From the NCBI GenBank assembly GCA_964419935.1, contig CAYQQJ010000049.1, positions 1-16,297 on the forward strand: a stretch of DNA of 16,297 bases, read 5' to 3'. The position numbers and the translations under genes were made by a program. This DNA comes from CAYQQJ01 sp964419935 (GTDB lineage Bacteria > Pseudomonadota > Gammaproteobacteria > Pseudomonadales > Cellvibrionaceae). Every line of letters begins with the position of its first letter. The stretch's first letter is position 1. The notes beneath the pieces are model-generated. The model was not told the DNA's origin, did not search any database, and saw only the letters and a list, made by a program, of their open reading frames with translations. Of this stretch, positions 1-6,886 are shown piece after piece.

Positions 1-49
1 TACAGCTACAGGAGCGCTTGATCAACTGCTAGGATGGGTGTCTCGTTAG

Positions 50-283
50 TATCATTATCATTTCAGTGATCACCCCAGCTATATTGATGCCTTTCAAGCG
101 GGGTTGCAGACGTTGGCAAAGCTAGACTGTCAGATTCTGGTGACCCCTCATCCTTCCGCAAGTAAAATGCGAGATCGCCTTTCTACACCCGAAGGGTTGA
201 TAGACCCAGAAGGTTGTATGGTCTATGCGGATAATATTTCCAAGCGGCTGGAGAAGCGTCTAGCCGAAGAGCAAAATCAATAG
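50..283 (+). pseudogene. Subclass B3 metallo-beta-lactamase, C-terminal remnant
   Basis: The frame ending at the TAG at 281-283 reads YHFSDHPSYIDAF, then LDCQILVTPHPSASKM, then EGCMVYADNISKRLEKRLAEE. This matches the end of subclass B3 metallo-beta-lactamases (L1, FEZ-1, THIN-B type). The TPHP(S/G)AS segment carries the last zinc-ligand His, and the two Cys (in LDCQ and EGCMVYAD) sit where L1 has its disulfide. B3 enzymes are exported di-zinc hydrolases of beta-lactams, although many environmental relatives have unknown substrates. An in-frame TAG at 47-49 lies just before the homologous part. The codons upstream (2-46) do not resemble the expected YADSL...VSADG region. Only about 77 residues survive, without the HxHxDH site, so this is a broken gene or a remnant cut by a rearrangement. 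The family call rests on memory of B3 sequences. Confidence 0.72.
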
Positions 284-375
284 CTCGCGGTGCTGGAGTA
301 GAAAGCAGGAAAACGAATCCAGCAGGTGGACTGCCGTCACTCAAATGGCTAAAAAATCAACGAACGGGAAATTCT

Positions 376-1197
376 ATGCGACTCGGATTTTTAATTATCA
401 TTCTGTCGTTCACTCCATACGGGCATGCCGAGATCAAGACTGCCGAGATAGGCCTTTATACGATCGAATATGAAGCCATCGGATCGGGAAGTGAAACAAT
501 TCTATTGGAAGCGGGAGGTGGCGGCGGCCTAGCGGATTGGGGCATTATTCCTGAAAGTCTAGCCGACTCAGCGACCGTTGTTAGCTACTCCAGGGTTGGC
601 AATGGAAATTCGTCCAAGCCGGAGACGCTGTTCGTGGTTGAGGACTATGTCAACCATCTAAAAAATCTGCTTGACCATCTTGGCATAGAGAAAATAATTT
701 ATGTCGCACATTCATACGGAGGTAATGTCGCCAGAGTATTTGCGGCCAAATATCCGGAACGAGTGAAGGGACTCATGTTGATTGATGCCTCATCTGAGCA
801 TGACGTGGATATAATGCGGTCCATCGACTTAGAGCGGGCAAATAGTGAGATAGAGACCGTTAAGCTTGCCGATATCCAAGAGGGTAAAAGCTATCATATT
901 GTCGATTTCTGGGCGAAGTTTCCATTACCGGATTATCCGCAAATTCCAGATATCCCTGTTACTGTGATTGCCAGCATCAAGCGTCATGAGTCACCTGCAC
1001 ATCTGTTGCAGTCGAATAAAGGCGTCGAGATGTGGGGCAGGCATTGGCAAGAGTGGGCTGGCGCTTTTCCACAGGGGAGAGCTGTTCTAACCGCTAACAG
1101 CTACCACCTGATACCTCAGGAGGAGCCAGAGTTGGTTGTTAAAGAAGCAAAATATTTGATTAAGCGAGTTCGCGCTACAGCGCCGTTTCAGCGCTAA
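376..1197 (+). CDS. Exported alpha/beta hydrolase
   Basis: This 273-residue protein has a likely Sec signal peptide: a basic start, a hydrophobic LGFLIIILSF stretch, and probable cleavage after GHA at about residue 18. The alpha/beta-hydrolase fold is clear. The nucleophile elbow is AHSYGG (Ser113, with Ala in place of the first Gly of GxSxG). LMLIDASSEHD follows (Asp137, a candidate acid after strand 6), and SYHLIPQEEPE holds the likely catalytic His244. The Gly-rich LLEAGGGGG at 43-51 is in the oxyanion-loop position. Such proteins are usually esterases or lipases acting outside the cytoplasm; the substrate cannot be read from the sequence. The next gene is also an exported esterase on the same strand, though no strong ribosome binding site is seen here. 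The ATG start is chosen because it gives the complete signal peptide. Confidence 0.85.
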   Translation: MRLGFLIIILSFTPYGHAEIKTAEIGLYTIEYEAIGSGSETILLEAGGGGGLADWGIIPESLADSATVVSYSRVGNGNSSKPETLFVVEDYVNHLKNLLDHLGIEKIIYVAHSYGGNVARVFAAKYPERVKGLMLIDASSEHDVDIMRSIDLERANSEIETVKLADIQEGKSYHIVDFWAKFPLPDYPQIPDIPVTVIASIKRHESPAHLLQSNKGVEMWGRHWQEWAGAFPQGRAVLTANSYHLIPQEEPELVVKEAKYLIKRVRATAPFQR

Positions 1198-1254
1198 AAC
1201 CCGCAACTGAATTTGGCGCGTGCATTACGCGTGGTACTATTTGATGTTTTAGCA

Positions 1255-2772
1255 ATGGTTGTAAAAATGCATAGTCAATTTTGGGCCTGCGGCCACTCAA
1301 CCCTCCAATCTCTGTTGTTCGTTATCTTATGCTTCTCTACCTCGGCGCTAGCCGAGCCGATGGTCAAGACTGCCGAAGGACCCGTATCGGGTTTCATCGA
1401 GGGTGAAACGGCCTATTTTCGTGGCATCCCTTATGCTCAACCGCCCGTAGGTACATTGCGATGGAAAGCCCCTCAGCCCGTTGTGCCTAGAGAGGAGAAG
1501 CTTGAAGCTACAGGTTTCGGCCCTGCGTGTCCCCAGCCGGGATATTCAGGGGTAGTTAGTGAGGATTGTCTGACACTGAATATATCTGTGCCCAAAACAG
1601 CGAAGCCAGGTGAAAAATTGCCGGTGCTGGTTTGGATTCACGGAGGTGGTTTTGTAGGAGGCACCGGAGCGGCAGGCATGTTCGAGCCCCGTCTGTGGAA
1701 TGCGAACGGCATTATACTCGTGACGCTTAATTACCGGCTGGGAGCTCTGGGGTTCTTTGCGCACGATAAACTGGATGGCAGCCACGGCGTAAACTACGGG
1801 CTGTTGGACATGATTGCCGGGTTGCGTTGGCTGAACGCCAACATTGGTGCTTTCGGAGGAGACGATAGCCGCATCACTATCGCTGGTATTTCCGCCGGTG
1901 GTATGGCAGTGCAAATGCTGATGACTTCTCCTTTAAGCGAAGGTTTATTTCAGGCAGCCATCTCCCAGAGTGGCTACGGCACTTGGCCGCTGCCGCGCAC
2001 CCGGAAGGTCCCGTCTCTGAATGGTTCCAAAGCGGCTGAAAGCATTGCAGATGCCATTGCCGAACGGGCTCTGGGCAAACCCAAGGGGGAGATCTCCATT
2101 AAAGACCTGTATAAATCCACCCCAGAACAATGGGTAAAAGCTGTGGAGGGATTCCACTTGCCAATCGTCGATGGGCGTAGTTTGATGGATGAGCCCGGGA
2201 TTATATTTCGGCGGGGTGATCAGCACTCGGTGCCGTTCATAAGTGGCGGCAACAGTTTTGATGGTAGCGTTTTTCCTTATTCTGGATTCGCCCCGCGAAC
2301 GCTCTTGGATATGATGGGTGAATACAGCGCGCAGGCCACTCGGCTTTATAGCCTTAATGCGTTGGAACCCGATAGCCGCCCTGTTGAACACCTGTTCGGC
2401 GATATGCGTTACCTGCTGTCCGCTCGCTACTCAACAACGCAAATGCACCAGGTTAATCAGCCCGGTTACCTGTATTTGTTCGATTATGTCCCCGAAGAAA
2501 AGCGTACGGAATGGCCGGGTGCGCCCCACGCGTCCGAAGGCGGTTTGCTATTCAAGGATGGCTCCACCCCTGTGGCCAAAAGTATGCGTGGCTACTGGGT
2601 TAACTTTATAAAAACCGGCAACCCAAACGGTGAAGCTCTACCTGACTGGCCTACGGTGACTGCTGCGAAAGTACCGTGGATGGTATTCGGCGCCGCGCCC
2701 GTTGTTAAGGAAGGCGTGCGGGATGCAAAGCTGAACGTGATTGAATCCGCTTATGAGAAACGGGTTAACTAG
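1255..2772 (+). CDS. Exported type-B carboxylesterase
   Basis: A full-length carboxylesterase type B (COesterase family, cholinesterase-like fold), about 505 residues. Reading order: a signal peptide ending SALA|EP; the family N-terminus YFRGIPYAQPPVG; EDCLTLNI; the oxyanion motif WIHGGGF; NYRLGALGF; the nucleophile elbow AGISAGG with Ser at codon 1891-1893; the acid region GGNSFDGS, where Asp replaces the usual Glu; and PGAPHASE with the catalytic His. All three triad residues are therefore present. It should hydrolyse carboxylic esters in the periplasm or outside the cell. The start is uncertain: the frame is open from a TTG at 1213, but ATG codons at 1255 and 1267 both give a normal signal peptide, and none has a good Shine-Dalgarno. 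The last 325 bases recur 756 bases downstream in the next gene. Confidence 0.9.
   Translation: MVVKMHSQFWACGHSTLQSLLFVILCFSTSALAEPMVKTAEGPVSGFIEGETAYFRGIPYAQPPVGTLRWKAPQPVVPREEKLEATGFGPACPQPGYSGVVSEDCLTLNISVPKTAKPGEKLPVLVWIHGGGFVGGTGAAGMFEPRLWNANGIILVTLNYRLGALGFFAHDKLDGSHGVNYGLLDMIAGLRWLNANIGAFGGDDSRITIAGISAGGMAVQMLMTSPLSEGLFQAAISQSGYGTWPLPRTRKVPSLNGSKAAESIADAIAERALGKPKGEISIKDLYKSTPEQWVKAVEGFHLPIVDGRSLMDEPGIIFRRGDQHSVPFISGGNSFDGSVFPYSGFAPRTLLDMMGEYSAQATRLYSLNALEPDSRPVEHLFGDMRYLLSARYSTTQMHQVNQPGYLYLFDYVPEEKRTEWPGAPHASEGGLLFKDGSTPVAKSMRGYWVNFIKTGNPNGEALPDWPTVTAAKVPWMVFGAAPVVKEGVRDAKLNVIESAYEKRVN
2448..2772 (+). repeat. Direct repeat, copy 1 (esterase C-terminus)
   Basis: This is the 3' end of the full-length carboxylesterase gene. 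It matches 3204-3528 without any gap at an offset of exactly 756 bases, from CCAGGTTAATCAG to the stop codon. My hand alignment finds about 33 differences in 325 bases, roughly 90 % identity. Similarity stops abruptly at both ends. Confidence 0.95.
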
Positions 2773-2838
2773 CCAATACCTCACAACCGCGAGCCGATAA
2801 TATATGCGACATGCCGTTCTATTCCTCGCCACCGCGAT

Positions 2839-3528
2839 ATGAACCATTATGCCCCTGAATATACGAAGCGCGAAAGACTGCTGGCTGTAGCCAAAACGAC
2901 AGCTTGGGCCATCCCTTTGTTCGGGTTAACGCAGTTCTGGTTTCTGCCCAAGTTCAGCGAGTATGCAGAGAATGCTCATTGCTATGTTTACGGCGATATT
3001 ACCGGCTTGCATCTTGTGATGTACTTCGTATTCGTTGCAGTGCCGCTGCTTCCGGCAACATTTCTGGCCATACTGGAGGGTCCAAGAGCGATACGAGTAA
3101 TAAAAGGGGGGCAATATCCTCTTCCCGGTGAGAAGGTGTATCTGAAAACCAAATACGTATATGGAACCAGAGCAAGGCTAAGGAGTTATATTTTGATATT
3201 TTGCCAGGTTAATCAGCCCGGTTACCTGTATTTGTTCGATTATGTTCCGGCCGAAAAGCGTGCGGAATGGTCGGGCGCGCCCCACGCGTCCGAAGGCGGT
3301 ATGCTTTTCAAGGATAACGCCACACCTGTGGCCAAAAGTATGCGTGGCTACTGGGTTAACTTTATAAAAACGGGCAACCCCAACGGTGCAGCTTTACCTG
3401 ACTGGCCCGCGGTGACTGCTGGGAAAGTGCCCTGGATGGTGTTCAGTGCCGCGCCTGTTGTTAAGGAAGGTGTGCGGGATGCAAAACTGAACGTGATTGA
3501 GTCCGCTTATGAGGAGCGGGTTAATTAA
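2839..3528 (+). CDS. Chimera: small membrane protein front fused to esterase tail
   Basis: The 229-residue reading frame has two unrelated parts. Residues 1-122 form a small membrane protein with hydrophobic segments at about 19-36 and 56-80, followed by GGQYPLPGEKVYLKTKYVYG and a short ARLRSYILIFC. From memory this resembles a short proteobacterial membrane-protein family with a GQxPxPGxKV motif, whose members normally continue into another hydrophobic segment. At residue 123 the frame changes to QVNQPGYLYLFDYV and copies the last ~107 residues of the upstream carboxylesterase, with 11 substitutions by hand count, through to its stop. The tail keeps the PHASE catalytic His but lacks the nucleophile Ser and the acid, so it cannot be an active esterase. 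The frame is intact across the joint. It is either a decaying fusion of two gene fragments or a translated novel fusion. No strong ribosome binding site is seen before the ATG. Confidence 0.7.
   Translation: MNHYAPEYTKRERLLAVAKTTAWAIPLFGLTQFWFLPKFSEYAENAHCYVYGDITGLHLVMYFVFVAVPLLPATFLAILEGPRAIRVIKGGQYPLPGEKVYLKTKYVYGTRARLRSYILIFCQVNQPGYLYLFDYVPAEKRAEWSGAPHASEGGMLFKDNATPVAKSMRGYWVNFIKTGNPNGAALPDWPAVTAGKVPWMVFSAAPVVKEGVRDAKLNVIESAYEERVN
3204..3528 (+). repeat. Direct repeat, copy 2 (orphan esterase tail)
   Basis: This second copy of the esterase C-terminal coding segment begins inside codon 122 of the chimeric gene and ends at its TAA. Most differences from copy 1 are in third codon positions. 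That suggests it descends from a once-functional tandem paralogue rather than from a very recent duplication. Confidence 0.95.
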
Positions 3529-3713
3529 GGCTACCTTATGGTTGCTCTTACACAGCGACATTTAAAGAAGCGTTCGACCGCTAGCGAATATGAAGCACGA
3601 AAGGCTGATGGCTCAGGAGAGACGCAGTACCAATCGTCAAACATGACGATGTAATTGACCCGTTAATGCTGTAGTGTTGCCAAAACACAACCAATAAATA
3701 TGGCGATACCTCA
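3529..3713. other. Intergenic spacer after the hydrolase cluster
   Basis: This 185-base stretch separates the chimeric gene from the methyltransferase. It holds a 38-codon open frame (3538-3654) with no ribosome binding site and no recognisable product, a TTGACC at 3655-3660 without a convincing -10 partner, and a weak 5-bp stem (GTGTT/AACAC). I see no repeat boundary or integration site. Confidence 0.5.
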
Positions 3714-4457
3714 ATGTCTGTTTCACCCACACCTGAAGCCACTATTCAAGAAACCAATCAAACCTTTTACGATTCCCTGTGGAGCGGCGCTCGGCTGATC
3801 GACCCGAAGCGGTTTAACACCTGGCCGCTGATGCAGCAACTGAGTGAAGCGGCGCCGTTACGATTGGAAGTCGGGCCGGGACTACGGCCTCGATTACCAA
3901 TAAAAGACACATTTTTTGCGGACATCAGCGAACCGGCATTGACCGCTTTGGCGCAGTGCGGCGGCCGGGTGGAGTGCGCGAGTATTGGCGACTTGCCTTA
4001 TGCCGATAATACTTTTGACCTTGTGTGTGCCCTGGATATTGTCGAGCATGTGGAGCGCGATGAACAGGCACTTGATGAACTGTGTCGGGTGGCGCGACCG
4101 GGCGCCACGCTGTTGTTGTCCACGCCGTTGCATATGTCCTGCTGGACCGAGTTTGATGCACTGGTGGGTCATTATCGCCGCTACGAACCGGCCCAGTTGC
4201 AGATGCTGCTGGCCGATCGCAAACTGACGGTCACCCAAAGCGGGATCTACGGAATGAAGCCGAAGTCGTCGCGGCTGGTAAGCTGGGGCATGGATCATTT
4301 GCAGAAGAACCCCGAGCGTTCACTCTGGTATTACAATCGCTTTTTCATGCCTCTCGGACTGCTGTTCCAAAAACCGTTTGTACTGCATGAAGGGCTATTG
4401 GACCTTGATGAGATTGGGGAGGTGTTCATGGTTTGTCGCCTCGATAAGGCGGCTTGA
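3714..4457 (+). CDS. Class I SAM-dependent methyltransferase
   Basis: A 247-residue methyltransferase of the Methyltransf_11 kind. Motif I is LEVGPGLRP at residues 51-59 (the SAM-binding loop, GxG region). An acidic residue ends strand 2 (Asp70 in FFADIS). LPYADNTFDLV at 94-104 and ALDIVEHVERDEQAL at 106-120 supply motifs II and III, and ARPGATLLLSTP the following strand. GHYRRYEP is typical of the cap region in this group. It has no signal peptide or membrane segment, so it is cytoplasmic. The substrate cannot be inferred: small molecule, lipid and polyketide-type acceptors are all possible. It stands alone, convergent with the WYL regulator about 40 bases away. Confidence 0.88.
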   Translation: MSVSPTPEATIQETNQTFYDSLWSGARLIDPKRFNTWPLMQQLSEAAPLRLEVGPGLRPRLPIKDTFFADISEPALTALAQCGGRVECASIGDLPYADNTFDLVCALDIVEHVERDEQALDELCRVARPGATLLLSTPLHMSCWTEFDALVGHYRRYEPAQLQMLLADRKLTVTQSGIYGMKPKSSRLVSWGMDHLQKNPERSLWYYNRFFMPLGLLFQKPFVLHEGLLDLDEIGEVFMVCRLDKAA

Positions 4458-4496
4458 TACACTTCATGCGGTTCTGAGCGGAGGCTTGGGTGAAAC

Positions 4497-5450
4497 CTAG
4501 CAGGCGTCCATTAGTTTTTGCGCCTGCTCGCGCATCGCTGTCTTCAGCTCCGGCGAGCCGAGAATTTTGAAGGAGAATGGCAGGCGCACCAGCCAGGATG
4601 AAAACCAATCGACACTATCAGTGTGGGTGTTCAGCAGTACCCCGTCCGGTTGTTGTTGGAACAAGTCAGCGGCATTGGGATGCCAACCAAAGGTCTTTGC
4701 AGCAGTCTCCGAGTCGGCATACATAAGAACAGAGACTTGGTGATTGCGCGGCAATGCGCTGAGGCTTTGGGTGAAATGTTCCGCAGCATCGAAATCCAGC
4801 GGGCGCTGGAAACTATTTGGCAGGGTTTGCACATCACTGATGCGATCCAGCCGAAAGGAACGCATCGCGTGACGCAAGTGACAGAAGCCACTCATGTACC
4901 AGTGACCCCGGCTAAACACCAGGCCATAAGGGTCGATCTCCCGGTGGGTGTCGCGGTTATCGCGCGAGCGGTAGGTGAAACGGACGCGCAGCTCGGCCTG
5001 AATGGCACGCGTCAAAGTCAATAATACCCGGTCATCCAGCAGCGGCGCGGTGCGCGGCAGTATCAGTTTGGTTGTTTCGTTCACGCCTCGTGCACGCTGC
5101 TTCAGGTTGGCGGGCATCACCCGCTCCAGTTTAGCCTGCACGCTCTCGATGGCGGGAGTCGTCCCCGTCAGCCCCAGTTGCCTGGCGGCCAATAGCCCCA
5201 GAGATACCGCAAGCGTTTCCTCATCGGTGAACATCATGGGCGGCAGCTTGAAGCCGGGAACCAACATGTAACCCCCATGCCGCCCTTGTTCCGTTGTTAC
5301 CGGTACTCCCATATCTTCCAGGACCGTGATGTAGCGCCGCACTGTGCGCCGGTCCACGCCCAGGCGTTGCGCCAGTTCCGCGCCGCTGATCAGCCCGTGA
5401 CTTTGCAACAGTTCCAGAATTGCCAGCACGCGTGGGGTGGGGCCGGACAT
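4497..5450 (-). CDS. YafY-type HTH-WYL transcriptional regulator
   Basis: A 317-residue regulator. Residues ~5-55 form a winged helix of the HTH_11 type (RVLAILELLQSHGLISGAEL, then GVDRRTVRRYITVLEDMGVPV). A linker PGFKLPPMMFTDEE leads to a WYL domain at about 145-215 (RFTYRSRDNRDTHREIDPYG, then HWYMSGFCH, with WYM in place of WYL, then RSFRLDRI). A C-terminal WCX-like domain follows. Proteins of this architecture bind a ligand or nucleic acid through WYL and control adjacent promoters. AGGAG lies 8 bases before the ATG. The gene is divergent from the glutathione S-transferase across ~150 bases, an arrangement that suggests it controls that gene and itself. That role is inference. Confidence 0.88.
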   Translation of the reverse strand: MSGPTPRVLAILELLQSHGLISGAELAQRLGVDRRTVRRYITVLEDMGVPVTTEQGRHGGYMLVPGFKLPPMMFTDEETLAVSLGLLAARQLGLTGTTPAIESVQAKLERVMPANLKQRARGVNETTKLILPRTAPLLDDRVLLTLTRAIQAELRVRFTYRSRDNRDTHREIDPYGLVFSRGHWYMSGFCHLRHAMRSFRLDRISDVQTLPNSFQRPLDFDAAEHFTQSLSALPRNHQVSVLMYADSETAAKTFGWHPNAADLFQQQPDGVLLNTHTDSVDWFSSWLVRLPFSFKILGSPELKTAMREQAQKLMDAC

Positions 5451-5604
5451 AAAGCGCTCTCCTAATTGTTGTGGTCGAATTTTTGCTCTGGAGCCGGTCT
5501 ATTCAACTGTGAAGTATGGAGTTTATTTAGGACCGATTCCAGCCTATATACCACTTACTATTTCCCCGTATTTTTCAGTCACCACACAACCAATGGAGAA
5601 CACC

Positions 5605-6231
5605 ATGGCGGATATTACTTTTTACACTCATCCTTATTCTCGCGGTCGCACTGTGCGCTGGATGCTCGAGGAAACAGGTTTGGCATATGATGTTGAAATC
5701 AAAGAATTCGGCCAAAACATGAAAGCATTGGACTACCTGGATATCAACCCCATGGGCAAGGTGCCGGCCATCCGCCATGGCAACACAGTTGTGACGGAAG
5801 TGGCGGCTATCTGCGCCTACCTTGCCGATCTGGTTCCGGAAAAGGCGTTGGCGCCGGCACTCGGTAGCCGCGAGCGCGGCACCTACTACCGTTGGATGTT
5901 TTTTGTTGCCGGCCCGCTGGAGATGGCTAGCACTGCCAAAGCATTCGACTGGCACATTGATGCTGAGAACGCCCGGGCGGTTGGTTGCGGTCGGCTTAAA
6001 GATGCAGCAGATACTTTGGAGCTTGCGTTAAAAGACGGGCCATATATTTGTGGCAACCACTTCACCGCGGCAGACCTGTTGGTCGCCAGCTACCTTGGCT
6101 GGGGCATGATGCAGAAAACGCTGGACGAGCGGCCGGTATTTCTTGAATACGTGAAACGAATGCAAGCGAGGCCGGCGTTCGCGCGCGCCACTGAAATAGA
6201 TAACGCGTTGGTGGCCGAAATGAATGCTTAA
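5605..6231 (+). CDS. Glutathione S-transferase family protein
   Basis: A 208-residue cytosolic GST. The thioredoxin-like N-terminal domain begins ITFYTHPYSRGRTVRWMLEE, contains NPMGKVPAI with the cis-Pro that contacts glutathione, and TEVAAICAYLAD in the gamma-glutamyl-binding position. The C-terminal all-alpha domain contains DGPYICGNHFTAADLLVASY, the conserved N-capping region of GSTs. The start at 5605 has GGAG six bases upstream; an ATG at 5593 in the same frame is possible, but it overlaps that ribosome binding site. The likely role is glutathione conjugation or peroxide detoxification in the cytoplasm, under the divergent WYL regulator. The intergenic region contains a TATATA at 5554-5559 that could be a -10 box. 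Confidence 0.9.
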   Translation: MADITFYTHPYSRGRTVRWMLEETGLAYDVEIKEFGQNMKALDYLDINPMGKVPAIRHGNTVVTEVAAICAYLADLVPEKALAPALGSRERGTYYRWMFFVAGPLEMASTAKAFDWHIDAENARAVGCGRLKDAADTLELALKDGPYICGNHFTAADLLVASYLGWGMMQKTLDERPVFLEYVKRMQARPAFARATEIDNALVAEMNA

Positions 6232-6270
6232 GCATCAGAGAGATATGACCGAAACTGTGATGACCGGAAC

Positions 6271-6328
6271 TGGGACACCCGAACAAGACAGACTATCGAT
6301 ATATGGGTGTCCTGTTGCATTGTCTTGT
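6271..6328 (+). other. Interleaved inverted repeats, possible H-type RNA pseudoknot
   Basis: Two perfect 8-bp inverted repeats are interleaved in the order A-B-A'-B': GGACACCC (6273-6280), ACAAGACA (6283-6290), GGGTGTCC (6305-6312), TGTCTTGT (6321-6328). Stem A gains two wobble pairs outward (from 6271 to 6314). In RNA the stems could form a pseudoknot, or act as exclusive alternatives. The structure ends 40 bases before the ATG of the glycosylase gene, so it may lie in that gene's leader. It has no U-tract and is not a terminator. Confidence 0.45.
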
Positions 6329-6367
6329 ATATTGTTCGTTTTTATATTCCGCGTTAGGTACTGCAGT

Positions 6368-6796
6368 ATGCGTCTCTGGTCTTTACATCCGAAGTATCTC
6401 GATCCACCAGGGCTGGTTGCGCTTTGGAGGGAAGCGCTGCTGGCACAGGCTGTGTTGCGGGGTGAGACGCGGGGCTACCGCACTCACCCGCAGCTGGATC
6501 GATTCAAGAATCATTCGGCACCGCTCAGCGCGATTTCTCTCTATCTAAAAGGTATTCATGCCGAGGCGGAAGCGCGCGGCTATGCATTTAACAAAGGTAA
6601 AATTAAACCGGTGCGAAAGGTAGTGAATCTTAATGTCACGTCCGGCCAGCTGGCCTATGAATGGCTGCATCTCCTGGCGAAGCTAAAAAACCGTAACCCG
6701 GTGTTTTATCAAAAGTGGCAGGCTACGAAAGAGCCGGAAACTCACCCTCTGTTTACGGTGCATCCAGGGGAGATCGAACCTTGGGAGAGGCAGTAA
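6368..6796 (+). CDS. Pyrimidine-dimer DNA glycosylase family (Pyr_excise)
   Basis: A 142-residue protein starting MRLWSLHPKYLD, the hallmark of the bacterial pyrimidine-dimer DNA glycosylase (Pyr_excise, T4 endonuclease V-like) family. Further family landmarks are GLVALWREALLAQAVL, TRGYRTHPQLDRF, a mid-region AISLYLKGIHAEA, QLAYEWLHLLAKLKNRNP, and the terminal HPLFTVHPGEIEPWE. The length matches the family. T4 DenV cuts the glycosyl bond of UV dimers; the cellular members are mostly annotated by homology and their activity is less certain. The frame is open upstream to 6224, but the family N-terminus fixes the ATG at 6368, with AGGT about nine bases before it. It follows the GST gene on the same strand after a spacer with interleaved inverted repeats. 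Confidence 0.85.
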   Translation: MRLWSLHPKYLDPPGLVALWREALLAQAVLRGETRGYRTHPQLDRFKNHSAPLSAISLYLKGIHAEAEARGYAFNKGKIKPVRKVVNLNVTSGQLAYEWLHLLAKLKNRNPVFYQKWQATKEPETHPLFTVHPGEIEPWERQ

Positions 6797-6865
6797 GTTC
6801 CGGTAACCATCGGGCGCGAGTCATGGGCACTGAAGAGTCGTCAACGGAATCTACGAGTGTCCTAC

Positions 6866-6886
6866 AGTGAATAGAGGCGATTCACT
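6866..6886. other. Hairpin at the convergent glycosylase/VOC junction
   Basis: AGTGAAT (6866-6872) and ATTCACT (6880-6886) form a perfect 7-bp stem with a 7-base loop, just at the stop codon of the VOC gene and 70 bases after the glycosylase gene. The position between converging genes suits a bidirectional transcription stop, but there is no T-run on either strand, so an intrinsic terminator is doubtful. Confidence 0.35.

Noticed and set aside
1546..2391. Long open frames antisense to the carboxylesterase
   Set aside because: They lie opposite a gene with a full set of family motifs and their translations show no recognisable domain.
2755..2840. Integron attC site around the esterase and chimeric genes
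   Set aside because: GTTAACT-like strings occur near the stop, but no paired core sites with an imperfect inverted repeat could be found, and no integrase is present.
3538..3654. A 38-codon open frame between the chimera and the methyltransferase
   Set aside because: It has no ribosome binding site and no recognisable similarity, and such short frames are common by chance.
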